NCBI RefSeq assembly: GCF_001038205.1
Contig: NZ_JWIZ01000045.1
Span: 1 to 39,684 of the forward strand
DNA: 39,684 nt
Direction: 5' to 3'
DNA from: Muribacter muris
GTDB lineage: Bacteria; Pseudomonadota; Gammaproteobacteria; Enterobacterales; Pasteurellaceae
Part shown: positions 8,352 through 16,908 of the stretch, in pieces
How positions within the stretch are numbered: position 1 is the first letter of the stretch
How the letters are laid out: each line of letters starts with the position of its first letter
Program-made: the position numbers and the translations under genes
Notes under the pieces: model-generated
Seen by the model: the letters and a program-made list of their open reading frames with translations, nothing else
What the model was told of the DNA's origin: nothing
Database searches by the model: none

Positions 8352-9119
8352 ATGAATATTTTAATGAGTAATGATGACGGCTTTCACGCTACGGGCATTC
8401 AAATTTTAGCTAAAACCCTGCGGGAAGCCGGTCATAATGTTACGGTGGTTGCACCCGATCGCAATCGCAGTGCGGCGTCTAGCTGCTTAACCTTGGTTGA
8501 TCCGCTACGGGTGTTCCGCTTTGAGAACGGCGATTACACCATCATTGCCGGCACGCCCGCCGATTGTGTCCACTTAGCGTTAAACGGTTTGCTGGATACC
8601 CCCTTTGATTTAGTGGTTTCTGGTATCAATCACGGCGCAAATTTAGGTGATGATGTGGTCTATTCCGGCACGGTTGCCGCCGCTTTGGAAGGTCGCCACT
8701 TGCATTTGCCTTCACTCGCCGTTTCACTGGTCGGGCAGCACGGGGCAAGCTATTTAGCGGGCGAATGCCACTTTGACACCGCTGCCCAAGCGGTACTGGC
8801 TATCTTGCCTAAAATCCAAGCCGGTTTACTGCCGGCGCAGCATATTTTGAATATCAATGTGCCGAATTTACCCTATTCACAATTAAAAGGGATGCAGATT
8901 ACCCGCTTGGGCAGACGCTCACCGGCAGCACAGATCGTAAAACAACAAGATCCGCGCGGTTCAACCGTGTATTGGATCGGCGAGAACGGCAAACCGGTTG
9001 AAGCGGGTGAAGGCACTGATTTCTACGCCATTGAGCACGGTTATGTGTCGATCACCCCATTACAAGCGGATATGACCGCCCACACCTCACTCAATGCACT
9101 CAATAAGGCGTTCCAATGA
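8352..9119 (+). CDS. surE: 5'/3'-nucleotidase SurE
   Basis: Metal-dependent nucleoside 5'/3'-monophosphate phosphatase linked to stationary-phase survival. The 255-residue product begins [16 protein letters not shown] with the metal-binding Asp8-Asp9 pair. Further conserved blocks are [27 protein letters not shown] and [25 protein letters not shown], which carry the remaining active-site residues. AAAGGAC precedes the ATG. Its last codons overlap the start of the following membrane protein gene by 4 bases (ATGA). In E. coli surE is followed by pcm, nlpD and rpoS; here pcm and rpoS are missing and a YqaA-family gene and a LysM lipoprotein gene take the gap before nlpD. Confidence 0.97.
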   Translation: MNILMSNDDGFHATGIQILAKTLREAGHNVTVVAPDRNRSAASSCLTLVDPLRVFRFENGDYTIIAGTPADCVHLALNGLLDTPFDLVVSGINHGANLGDDVVYSGTVAAALEGRHLHLPSLAVSLVGQHGASYLAGECHFDTAAQAVLAILPKIQAGLLPAQHILNINVPNLPYSQLKGMQITRLGRRSPAAQIVKQQDPRGSTVYWIGENGKPVEAGEGTDFYAIEHGYVSITPLQADMTAHTSLNALNKAFQ

Positions 9120-9700
9120 AACTGTTCGGCACAATTTATGACAAAACAATGGAATGGTCAAAACACCGCTTTGCCGGATTTTGGCTGAGTTTAGTCAGCT
9201 TTATTGAAGCTATCTTTTTCCCGATTCCGCCCGATGTAATGCTGATACCAATGTCAATGAGTAAACCGCATTTAGCCGTCCGTTATGCCGTTTATACTAC
9301 GCTGGCGTCCGTACTTGGCGGGATTATCGGCTACGGCATCGGCTATTTTGCGTTTGATTGGGTCAAAGAGATCATCACCAACTGGGGAATGCAGGCAAAT
9401 TTCGATAAAGCAATGAATTGGTTTGAAACCTGGGGCGTGGCGATAGTTTTTTTAGCCGGCTTCTCGCCAATTCCTTATAAAGTGTTTACAATCTGCGCAG
9501 GGGTAATGCAAATGACATTTCTCCCCTTTGTGATAACTGCGGCGGTTTCCCGTTTTGCCCGTTTCTATCTCGTGGCAAAACTCTCTGCGTGGGGCGGGGA
9601 GAAATATGCCGATAAAATCCGCCGTTCGATTGAAATCATTGGGTGGGCAACTGTTGCCTTAGCAGTGGTCGCTTACTTCGTTTATACCTTAACTAAGTAG
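9116..9700 (+). CDS. YqaA-family (DedA/VTT-like) inner membrane protein
   Basis: 194 residues with several membrane segments: [19 protein letters not shown] (about 23-41), [22 protein letters not shown] (about 58-79), [20 protein letters not shown] (about 111-130) and a C-terminal [18 protein letters not shown]. The re-entrant-loop signatures [12 protein letters not shown] and [14 protein letters not shown], with paired prolines, are those of the DedA/SNARE-associated superfamily, and the size fits COG1238 (YqaA). DedA relatives are linked to lipid carrier flipping and envelope integrity; this protein's substrate is unknown. It overlaps the surE stop by 4 bases and so is translationally coupled. 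A second family member lies at 36634-37125. Confidence 0.88.
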   Translation: MKLFGTIYDKTMEWSKHRFAGFWLSLVSFIEAIFFPIPPDVMLIPMSMSKPHLAVRYAVYTTLASVLGGIIGYGIGYFAFDWVKEIITNWGMQANFDKAMNWFETWGVAIVFLAGFSPIPYKVFTICAGVMQMTFLPFVITAAVSRFARFYLVAKLSAWGGEKYADKIRRSIEIIGWATVALAVVAYFVYTLTK

Positions 9701-9709
9701 AGTTCTATT

Positions 9710-10162
9710 ATGAAAAAGTCATTGATTTTATTTCCATTTTTCGCCTTCGCTTTAGCCGGCTGCCAATCTAACTCCAGCGCTGAAAACAGCAGCGCCGAAA
9801 TTAGCGAAGCGAATACCGCTTGGCAAACCGAGGTTCAGCCGACTGAAATGCCAAGCACAATGAATCAGCCAACCTACGGTGCTAACACGTCATATCCGCA
9901 GCCGCAACCTTTACCGCAACCAAGCTATAACGGGCAAACGGAGATGGTCGGTAACTGCCAAGTGGTGCGTGAAGGCACGACACCGGTTTACAGCCAAATC
10001 CAAAAAGGCTGCTATACCGGTGCGACTTATACGGTCGGCAAACAAGACACCCTATTTCTCATCTCTTATTTGGCAGGTAAAGAGGTCAATGAAGTTGCGC
10101 GCCTAAACGATCTGCGTGTACCGTATCAATTAAAAGTCGGTCAAGTGCTGCGTTTAAAATAA
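9710..10162 (+). CDS. LysM-domain lipoprotein, short NlpD paralogue
   Basis: 150 residues. MKKSLILFPFFAFALAGC is a lipoprotein signal with lipobox LAGC. A low-complexity Ser/Pro/Gln linker follows, then a LysM domain near residues 103-150 (ATYTVGKQDTLFLISYLAG to QLKVGQVLRLK), predicted to bind peptidoglycan. Its parts match the N-terminal half of the next gene, nlpD, closely: TAWQTEVQPTEMPSTM against YGWQNEVETTPMPNTM, and PVYSQIQKGCYTG against PIYSQIDKGFYNG. It lacks the M23 (LytM) domain altogether. It therefore looks like a tandem partial duplicate of nlpD that kept only wall binding. The ribosome site is weak. Confidence 0.88.
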   Translation: MKKSLILFPFFAFALAGCQSNSSAENSSAEISEANTAWQTEVQPTEMPSTMNQPTYGANTSYPQPQPLPQPSYNGQTEMVGNCQVVREGTTPVYSQIQKGCYTGATYTVGKQDTLFLISYLAGKEVNEVARLNDLRVPYQLKVGQVLRLK

Positions 10163-10212
10163 TGTTGCAATAAATCCCGCACAACCGACCGCTTGCAAAC
10201 ATAGGATAACCA

Positions 10213-11403
10213 ATGAAGAAATCATTTTTACTTTTACCCCTTGCCAGTTTGATTTTAACCGCTTGCGGTTCAAACACGCCGGCACCGGTCGTTACCGCCG
10301 ATGACGGAGAACTACCGCCGGGCGTAATGCAACCTGTCGCCGGTACAGGAGCAACCCACCAAAGTTACGGTTGGCAAAACGAGGTGGAAACCACGCCAAT
10401 GCCTAACACAATGCCGACTTATACACCACCACAACCGGTTTACCAGCCTGAGCCGGTCAGCACTCCTCAACCGGTTCAACCTGCACCACAGCCCGTTGCC
10501 AAACCCAAACCGGTAGTGAAAAAACCTGTGCCGCAGGATTTCACCATTCCCCGCGACGAAAACAATGCACCGATTTACAGCCAAATCGACAAGGGATTTT
10601 ATAACGGCGAGAGCTACACCGTCCGCAAAGGCGATACAATGTTTCTCATCGCTTACATTGCGGGCAAAGATGTGAAAGAAGTGGCGGCGCTAAACAATAT
10701 GAGCGAGCCGTATCAGCTACGGGTCGGGCAAACGTTAAAATTAAGCAAGGCATCACCGAAGCCGCAGCCAACCGCTCAAGTGCAAGCCGAGCCACAACCG
10801 GCACAAAAACCGATTGAGCCAGAAGTTACTTATACCCAAGCGGCAAACGGCACAGCGTACGGCTCTGACGGTACAGTTACCGGCCCGGTCAAAGCCGGCA
10901 CGAGCAGCACGCCGCCAGTACCCCGCCCAGTTGTTACTGCCTCTGTTGGCACGACATCGAGCGTAACCGCCACAACAGGCGGCGTTCGGGCAAGCAGCGG
11001 ACGTGATTATAGCCCTGCTCCTGCGGTTTCTTCTCTCAAATGGCAGTGGCCGACAGAAGGTCGGGTGATTTCCGGTTTCTCCTCTTCAGAAGGCGGAAAT
11101 AAAGGCTTAGATATCGCAGGCAGCAAAGGGCAAGCGGTCAAAGCAGCAGCAGCCGGCCGTGTGGTATATGCGGGCAATGCGTTGCAAGGCTACGGAAACC
11201 TGATCATTATTAAACATAACGATGATTTCTTGAGCGCTTACGCACACAACGACAAAATCAAAGTGGACGAGCAAGATAAGGTGAAAGCCGGCGAAACGAT
11301 TGCGACCCTAGGCAGCACCGGCACTAACAGCAACAAACTGCACTTTGAAATCCGTTATCAAGGCAAATCGGTCGATCCGGCACGTTATTTGCCGAGACGC
11401 TAA
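10213..11403 (+). CDS. nlpD: Murein hydrolase activator NlpD
   Basis: Outer-membrane lipoprotein that activates amidases (AmiC in E. coli) for daughter-cell separation. The 396-residue protein has a lipoprotein signal with lipobox LTAC, a Pro/Gln-rich spacer, a LysM domain (about 131-178, ESYTVRKGDTMFLIAYIAG to QLRVGQTLKLS) and a C-terminal LytM/M23 domain (about 280-396). The LytM zinc site is degenerate: NKGLDIAG where active M23 peptidases have an HxxxD histidine, and SAYAHND for HxH, though LHFEIRYQGKSVDP is kept. That is the pattern of NlpD-type activators rather than active peptidases. The usual following gene rpoS is absent. AGGAT precedes the start. Confidence 0.96.
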   Translation: MKKSFLLLPLASLILTACGSNTPAPVVTADDGELPPGVMQPVAGTGATHQSYGWQNEVETTPMPNTMPTYTPPQPVYQPEPVSTPQPVQPAPQPVAKPKPVVKKPVPQDFTIPRDENNAPIYSQIDKGFYNGESYTVRKGDTMFLIAYIAGKDVKEVAALNNMSEPYQLRVGQTLKLSKASPKPQPTAQVQAEPQPAQKPIEPEVTYTQAANGTAYGSDGTVTGPVKAGTSSTPPVPRPVVTASVGTTSSVTATTGGVRASSGRDYSPAPAVSSLKWQWPTEGRVISGFSSSEGGNKGLDIAGSKGQAVKAAAAGRVVYAGNALQGYGNLIIIKHNDDFLSAYAHNDKIKVDEQDKVKAGETIATLGSTGTNSNKLHFEIRYQGKSVDPARYLPRR

Positions 11404-11531
11404 CAATTATTGGAACGCCACATTGGTGTCCCACAAAATAAACGCATAATGCGATTAAATGGACAGCTCCAATGCTGGTATCAAGATCGCTTTTTGCGTT
11501 TGCAAAAAAATTGACTAAACCGGCCGCTTAT

Positions 11532-11558
11532 GAACGCACATTGTGCGTTCTCTTTTTT
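11532..11558 (+). terminator. Terminator after nlpD
   Basis: GAACGCAC and GTGCGTTC lie in a near-continuous palindrome (11532-11550) followed by TCTTTTTT. It sits about 130 bases past the nlpD stop and just before the tag ribosome site, so it ends the surE-nlpD transcript. Confidence 0.75.
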
Positions 11559-11569
11559 AGGATAGAAAA

Positions 11570-12148
11570 ATGACGACAAACTGCCCGTGGCCCGGCGATG
11601 ATCCGCTTTATTTGGCATATCACGATAACGAGTGGGGCAAGCCACAATACGATAGCCATAAATTGTTTGAACAGATTTGTTTGGAAGGTCAGCAAGCGGG
11701 GCTATCTTGGATCACGATTTTACGCAAACGGGAACATTACCGCCAAGCCTTTCACCACTTTGATCCGCATAAGATTGCGGAGATGACAGACGCCGATCTC
11801 GATCGTTTAATGCAAAACCCGCATCTGATCCGACACCGCGCCAAGCTGGAGGCAATCGTAAAAAACGCCAAAGCCTATTTGGCAATGATCGCTGCCGGCG
11901 AAGATTTCAGCCATTTTATTTGGTCGTTCGTCAATCATCGGGTACAACGTAATGACGTACCGAGCTTGGAAACAGTGCCGAGTAAAACCGCAGTGTCCAC
12001 CGCAATGTCGAAAGCGCTGAAAAAACGGGGCTTTGTCTTTATCGGCGAAACCACTTGCTACGCCTTTATGCAATCAATGGGCTTAGTGGACGATCACCTC
12101 AATCAGTGTGCGTGCAAAACGCCTTTGCAAAAAAGCGATGAAAACTGA
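11570..12148 (+). CDS. tag: DNA-3-methyladenine glycosylase I
   Basis: Constitutive base-excision repair glycosylase that removes 3-methyladenine. The 192-residue protein begins MTTNCPWPGDDPLYLAYHDNEWG, which provides the zinc ligands Cys5 and His18, and ends with GLVDDHLNQCAC, which supplies the C-terminal His and Cys ligands. The block LFEQICLEGQQAGLSWITILRKRE includes the family's substrate-pocket Glu and Trp. Length is normal. AGGAT precedes the ATG. The stop overlaps the next gene's probable start by 11 bases, so it heads a close-packed run with the phosphopantetheinyl transferase, psiE and nudF. Confidence 0.97.
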   Translation: MTTNCPWPGDDPLYLAYHDNEWGKPQYDSHKLFEQICLEGQQAGLSWITILRKREHYRQAFHHFDPHKIAEMTDADLDRLMQNPHLIRHRAKLEAIVKNAKAYLAMIAAGEDFSHFIWSFVNHRVQRNDVPSLETVPSKTAVSTAMSKALKKRGFVFIGETTCYAFMQSMGLVDDHLNQCACKTPLQKSDEN

Positions 12149-12854
12149 CCGCTTGCAGATCCTATTTGCCCACAATGATGAAGCATTACCGCCCGCTTTT
12201 TCACCTACGCCACCGCCTCACCTCTCAGCACGGCTACTGCGTAAATGGAAAAGCCGCCGCACGGCGCACTTTTTGTTGAACAGGTTATTGCAACAAAGCG
12301 GGCTTGATCCTGATCTGCTCAAGGATATGCAACGTACCATCAGCGATCGCCCCTATCTCGATCACGATCGGCTCGATTTTAATATCAGCCATTCCGGTGA
12401 TTGGGTGGCGGTGATTTTCTCTCTCTCGCAGCCTAAACGGGCGGTCGGCATTGATATTGAACACCCGCAAAAAGTACGGCGTTACCGAGATCTGTTCCGC
12501 TATTTTGCCGCCGAAAGTGAAATCGCAGAGATTGAAAATGGCAATATTTTGCCGCAATTAGACCGCTTGTCTAGCCGTTTCTACTTGAGCTGGTGCTTGC
12601 GTGAAGCCGTACTCAAATCGCAGGGGGTCGGTATTGTCAAATTATCGGAAGTTCGGCACTCTTTGGCACAGCAGCGGATTTTTTCCGCCCACTGCCCAAA
12701 GGGTGAATTGCATTTTTACCATCAGTTACCTTTCTACCTTGCCTACTTTTTTGAGCAGTCGGGTTTTATGCTATCATCACCGACACTCGCCCAGTGGCAA
12801 AACGGGCAAATTGTGCCCATTCAGTATTCACCCATTATCTATCAGGTAAATTAG
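12138..12854 (+). CDS. 4'-phosphopantetheinyl transferase (Sfp/AcpT type)
   Basis: Transfers the phosphopantetheine arm of CoA to a carrier-protein serine. The group II motifs are clear: RAVGIDIEHP (metal-binding Asp106 and Glu108 from the start at 12138) and WCLREAVLKSQGVG, the (W/F)xx(K/R)E(A/S)xxK motif; NISHSGDW near residue 82 is the upstream conserved block. Length about 238 residues. ATG at 12138 is preferred over an in-frame upstream start at 12108 because it limits overlap with tag to 11 bases. That start region contains the uptake core GACCGCTTG, so the uptake sequence is used as coding DNA. Its carrier-protein target cannot be told from here; no biosynthetic cluster is adjacent. 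Confidence 0.88.
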   Translation: MKTDRLQILFAHNDEALPPAFSPTPPPHLSARLLRKWKSRRTAHFLLNRLLQQSGLDPDLLKDMQRTISDRPYLDHDRLDFNISHSGDWVAVIFSLSQPKRAVGIDIEHPQKVRRYRDLFRYFAAESEIAEIENGNILPQLDRLSSRFYLSWCLREAVLKSQGVGIVKLSEVRHSLAQQRIFSAHCPKGELHFYHQLPFYLAYFFEQSGFMLSSPTLAQWQNGQIVPIQYSPIIYQVN

Positions 12855-12857
12855 TTA

Positions 12858-13276
12858 ATGACACCGTTTCCTTCTCACTCAACCCATTCCCGCTTTGGAA
12901 AATGGATTTCCGAGATTTTTCAATGGATTCTCAATCTTTCACTGCTTGCGGCAGGGGTGATCTTAGCCTATGCCCTCTTTTCAGAAGCAGCCTCTTTGGT
13001 TGAACTACTGCTTAGCCATAGCGAAAAATTTCAAATTGTTGAAAAATTGTGGTCTTTTTTCTGTATTTTGAGTTTTTGGCACTGATCGTTCAGTATTTCA
13101 AATATAATTACCATTTTCCGCTACTCTATTTTCTCTATATCGGCATCACTGCAATGGTGCGTTTGATTATTGTCGATCACTCTAATGCCGTGCATACATT
13201 GCTGTTTGCACTCGCCATTTTGGTGATGATCATTGCACTTTATATCGTTCACACCGAACGTTTACATAAAAGTTAA
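12858..13276 (+). pseudogene. psiE: psiE, frameshifted at a T-run
   Basis: Encodes the phosphate-starvation-inducible small membrane protein PsiE in two frames. Frame one (from ATG 12858) gives the N-terminal part through [10 protein letters not shown] and then meets a stop at 13083. The other frame supplies [34 protein letters not shown] and the C-terminus to 13276. The two join without loss of length at TCTTTTTTC (13053-13061): a -1 shift gives 139 residues, colinear with the E. coli protein of about 136 (VEGLVVYFLYFEF). One T missing from a T7 run explains it. This may be a true loss, a sequencing error in a homopolymer, or a slip site. It lies 3 bases after the preceding gene. Confidence 0.85.
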
Positions 13277-13285
13277 GGATTATTT

Positions 13286-13909
13286 ATGCAGCCTACTATC
13301 CAACAATTTTCCCGTCAGGATCTCCACGTTGAGCGGGAAGAAACCGTCTATCAAGGGCATTTTCAACTGAAAAAAATCTATTTTCGCCACAAACTGTTTT
13401 CCGGCGGAATAAGCGGTGAAGTGGTGCGGGAATTATTAGTCAAAGGCGCTGCTTCTGCCGTGATTGCTTATGACCCCGTACAAGATAGCGTAGTCTTGGT
13501 GGAACAAGTGCGAATTGGTGCTTACGATCGGAACAGCAATTCATCGCCGTGGTTGGTTGAGTTAATCGCCGGTATGATCGATACCGATGAAACGCCGGAA
13601 CAGGTCGCTATCCGTGAAAGCCAAGAGGAAGCGGGGCTGACTATCAACCATTTGGAGCACGCCTTGAGTGTGTGGGATAGCCCCGGCGGTACGGTAGAGC
13701 GGCTACATCTCTTTTTAGGCTTGGTCGATTGCCGTCAAGTCGGCGGTATTTACGGATTAGCCGAGGAAAATGAAGATATTTTGGTACACGTTGTCAGCCG
13801 TGAACAAGCCTATCAGTGGGTTGAACAGGGCAAAATTGATAATGTTATTGCCGTACTGGGCTTGCAATGGCTACAACTAAATTATCAAAAATACCAATCA
13901 AACTCGTAA
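13286..13909 (+). CDS. nudF: ADP-ribose pyrophosphatase (Nudix)
   Basis: Hydrolyses ADP-ribose to AMP and ribose 5-phosphate. The complete Nudix box Gx5Ex7REUxEExGU is at residues 96-118 (GMIDTDETPEQ...RESQEEAGL). The N-terminal RHKLFSGGISGEVVRELLVKG strands and the VLVEQVRIGAY block are the usual NudF features, and the downstream SPGGTVERLHLFLG matches the ADP-ribose-specific part. Length 207 residues, normal. AAGGAT precedes the ATG; the psiE frame ends 10 bases earlier. A bidirectional terminator follows, shared with convergent ptrA. Confidence 0.95.
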   Translation: MQPTIQQFSRQDLHVEREETVYQGHFQLKKIYFRHKLFSGGISGEVVRELLVKGAASAVIAYDPVQDSVVLVEQVRIGAYDRNSNSSPWLVELIAGMIDTDETPEQVAIRESQEEAGLTINHLEHALSVWDSPGGTVERLHLFLGLVDCRQVGGIYGLAEENEDILVHVVSREQAYQWVEQGKIDNVIAVLGLQWLQLNYQKYQSNS

Positions 13910-13916
13910 AATAAAC

Positions 13917-13943
13917 CGCCCCTGACTGTAAAAATTAGGGGCG
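13917..13943. terminator. Shared hairpin between nudF and ptrA
   Basis: CGCCCCT (13917-13923) and AGGGGCG (13937-13943) form a perfect 7-bp stem between two convergent genes. The flanking T-runs are short, so it is a modest terminator in either direction. An uptake core (ACCGCTTG) follows immediately. Confidence 0.65.
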
Positions 13944-13962
13944 ATCTTACCGCTTGCACTGC

Positions 13963-16908
13963 TTAGAAACGTTTAATATCAAACTCTTTTTGCAGTTGCT
14001 CAATGTTGGTGATCTTTTCAAAGCCTTTCAGCTCTGCCGCTTGATTAATTTTGCTGTTGCTGCCGATAGCTTGACTGGCAAACACAAGCCCTTTTTGATC
14101 GATTACTGCATTGCGATAAAAATCAATCAGATCCTGCTTATTCAGCTGTTCAACCTGTGCAATAATTCTGGCTTTGAGATCAAATTGCGTGTTGCTTCGG
14201 ATAAAATCCGTGTTAAATCTAGCAAACTCTTGCGAAAGGGATTCCGGTTTATGCCGTAAAATTTCCAAGAGGCTCGCGCGGTATTTCTCAAACTCCGGCT
14301 CTGACATTTTTTGCAATTTCGCCAATGTCTCAGCAAAAAAACGTTGGTTATGTTGCATAATTTGCTGCGGCGATGCCGTTGGGCTTTGCACCAAAAAGAG
14401 TAAACCGGATGTTTTACCGATAAGTGCATCCGTAGCAGATACAACATAGCCTAGCTGTTTATCGGTACGCAAATCATCAAAATACCAGCGACCAATAATA
14501 TCTTTCAGCAACATTGCACGGCTTAGCCCTTCCAATTCACCATAACCTTTTGCAAAAAAGGCGATACTCAAGCCGTTATCTTCGTGGGGAATGCTTTGAA
14601 TATAGTTGAGTTTACGCTCGCTATCGTTAATATCCACATAACGTCCGGTATTCAACGCCGATTGATTATTTTTAATCACGGAAGACATATCCGCAGTAAT
14701 CGCTTTTACCTGCTGATCGGATAAATTACCAACGGACAAGACCCTTGCTCCCGTCATTTGGGTCAAAAAGCGGGTACGGATCTGCTCAATATCCGCCAGT
14801 TGAATTTGCTCGACCATTTTACGTTGCTGCTCAACGCTATAATAAGGATAGTCGGCAAAATCGGATATTGCCCGATTTGCTTGACGCAACGCATTGTCTT
14901 TCACAAGCCGATCCAGCCCCTCAAGATAACGCTGTTTCCCCTGTGCTAACACGCTCTGTTTCAACTCAAAACGGCTGAAACTTGATACCACGTCTTTGAC
15001 TAATTTTGCCAGATGCTGCGTATAACCTTCCACTTGAAGTGTTAAAGCATTATGATTGCCCGACCACGCCATCTCCATACCGGCAACGGCAGCTTGGAAG
15101 GCTAATTGGGGTTGATCCAACGTATACATATAGCTTAGCAATTCCGCGCTCACTGCCTGTTTAAGATCATCTTTCTCAGGCAAAATCATAAAATTCAGCG
15201 CGATTTTTGCCTTAGGCTCTTCGGCAAAGTAGTGGCTTGGCATCGCATAAATTTCTAACCCTTGTTGTTGCACAATTTGCGCCGGCTTTATACGACTACG
15301 ATCAACGGGATTAAGCGAAAAATTCGTGGCGAAATAGGGATTAAGTGCCGGTAATTTCAGGGTCGGATTTTGGCTGAAATCCAAATATTTTGCCTTTTGT
15401 GCGGCGGTTAATTTAGCAATCGCATAAGGCGCTTCAAAATATTGGGTTTTCTTATCCGTTTTCGCCTTATCATCTATCAATAAAATACGCACATTATCAA
15501 TATTCATTAAATCTAATTTGGCTTTTATTGCATTTTCATCCATTTTATCCGCAATATAGCTTTGATCGATAATATGCGCCAACGGATAATCAATCATTTG
15601 ATTGACTAGGCCTGCGACATAACCGCCCCCCTTTACAATTTCTAAATGCTGAAATTCTTGGCTAAGGCTCTCTTTTAATTCGTTAAAATAGCTTGGTTGA
15701 ATCCCTGCCTTTTTAATCGCTTCAATTTGTTGGAAAACCAGTGAAATAATTTTATCTTTTTCGGCTAAACCTTTATCCGTAAGTGCAATATTAAAGGAAA
15801 AACTACCCCGATTACGAGTAATATCCGACTCATAATTTGCAGAAATACCACTATCGGATAATCCCTGTTTAATTAAATAATCGGATAATGTTCCCTCGGT
15901 ATTATTTTCAAAAACATAAGATAAATATTCCCCTGTTTTTGATTGAAATGCGGCTTTATCTTCCGGCATATCAAAAGAGAGGGATAATGTTTTATTTGGC
16001 TTAATCGGTTTATAATGAATAAAGACGCTTTTATCGTCTTCTCTTAGGAAAGGAATATCGACTTTCGGCGGGGTAATGTGTTTATTTTCCACCAATCCTA
16101 ACGTTTTTTCGGCTAATTTTGCTAATTTTTCAATCGGTTGATTAGAATATAATACCGCTTTCATTATATTTGCCGAATAATATTGCTGATAAAATTTCAC
16201 TAATTCATCTTGTAATTTACTGCCTTTTTTATCGGACAATGTTGTATGATTACCGACCGCAAATTTCGTTATTGGGTGAGCAGGGTTTGCAGTGGCTAAA
16301 GTAACATCTCGCACTAAAAATCCATCATTAGATTTCGCTCTCACCATTTCGGCATTAACGGCATCGATCTCTTTTTTCGCATTTTCTTCCGATAATAACG
16401 GCTGTGCCATTGTATCGGCAAAGCGAGTTACCGCTTCATCAAACGCACTGTGCTTCACTTCCAAATAATACACCGTGCGATCAGGCGCGGTATAGGCGTT
16501 ATTGTAGCCTCCGTTTTTTGTCAGGAAGTTATCCAAGCTATTGGTTTCAGGGAAATTTTTCGACCCCATTAAAATCATATGCTCCAAGTAGTGAGCTAGC
16601 CCTTGCTGCTGAATAGGGTTATCCATCGAACCAATCGGCAAGCCGACAGACAATAACGATTGGTTCGCCTTTTCATCCGAAACTAACAAGACTTCCATTC
16701 CGTTGGCGAGTTTAATCGCTTGATAAATCGCTTTATCGGTCGGGCTTTTATTGATCGTGGTTTTAATCACTTCAAAGCCTTTAGGCTGTGTCATTACCAT
16801 ATTGTAAGCGGTGTGATCTGCCTGATTTTCTGCAAAAATCGGGCTTGAATATAACAGACCGCATACCAATAGTGCGGATAAGCTATAACGAAGTAACGGT
16901 TTTCTCAT
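13963..16908 (-). CDS. ptrA: Protease III (pitrilysin), M16 family
   Basis: Periplasmic zinc metallopeptidase. The 981-residue protein starts with a Sec signal (MRKPLLRYSLSALLVCGLLY, cleavage near PIFAENQ). The inverted zinc motif HxxEH is at 106-110 (HYLEH), followed by GSKNFPETNSLDNFLTKNGG and the distal glutamate in VNAEMVRAK. The two M16 halves and the C-terminal DDLRTDKQLGYVVSA block are present. Its start overlaps the recC stop by one base (TAATG), so translation is coupled. The order recC-ptrA is the same as in E. coli, where recB and recD follow; here the cluster ends with ptrA and convergent nudF, so recB and recD must lie elsewhere. Confidence 0.97.
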   Translation of the reverse strand: MRKPLLRYSLSALLVCGLLYSSPIFAENQADHTAYNMVMTQPKGFEVIKTTINKSPTDKAIYQAIKLANGMEVLLVSDEKANQSLLSVGLPIGSMDNPIQQQGLAHYLEHMILMGSKNFPETNSLDNFLTKNGGYNNAYTAPDRTVYYLEVKHSAFDEAVTRFADTMAQPLLSEENAKKEIDAVNAEMVRAKSNDGFLVRDVTLATANPAHPITKFAVGNHTTLSDKKGSKLQDELVKFYQQYYSANIMKAVLYSNQPIEKLAKLAEKTLGLVENKHITPPKVDIPFLREDDKSVFIHYKPIKPNKTLSLSFDMPEDKAAFQSKTGEYLSYVFENNTEGTLSDYLIKQGLSDSGISANYESDITRNRGSFSFNIALTDKGLAEKDKIISLVFQQIEAIKKAGIQPSYFNELKESLSQEFQHLEIVKGGGYVAGLVNQMIDYPLAHIIDQSYIADKMDENAIKAKLDLMNIDNVRILLIDDKAKTDKKTQYFEAPYAIAKLTAAQKAKYLDFSQNPTLKLPALNPYFATNFSLNPVDRSRIKPAQIVQQQGLEIYAMPSHYFAEEPKAKIALNFMILPEKDDLKQAVSAELLSYMYTLDQPQLAFQAAVAGMEMAWSGNHNALTLQVEGYTQHLAKLVKDVVSSFSRFELKQSVLAQGKQRYLEGLDRLVKDNALRQANRAISDFADYPYYSVEQQRKMVEQIQLADIEQIRTRFLTQMTGARVLSVGNLSDQQVKAITADMSSVIKNNQSALNTGRYVDINDSERKLNYIQSIPHEDNGLSIAFFAKGYGELEGLSRAMLLKDIIGRWYFDDLRTDKQLGYVVSATDALIGKTSGLLFLVQSPTASPQQIMQHNQRFFAETLAKLQKMSEPEFEKYRASLLEILRHKPESLSQEFARFNTDFIRSNTQFDLKARIIAQVEQLNKQDLIDFYRNAVIDQKGLVFASQAIGSNSKINQAAELKGFEKITNIEQLQKEFDIKRF

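Noticed and set aside
10312-10584. 90-residue frame antisense to nlpD
   Set aside because: It mirrors the Pro/Gln-rich linker of NlpD and has no independent support.
11404-11531. Imperfect inverted pieces around CATTGGTGTCC and GGACAGCTCCAATG after nlpD
   Set aside because: Pairing is partial with a long loop and no family or terminator feature; treated as unremarkable intergenic DNA.
13055-13085. Programmed -1 frameshifting in psiE as the preferred reading
   Set aside because: The heptamer fits, but the only downstream hairpin (ACTGA...TCAGT) starts about 20 bases after it, too far for a usual stimulator, and no upstream Shine-Dalgarno-like element is seen. A one-base loss in a T-run is simpler; kept as a finding only.
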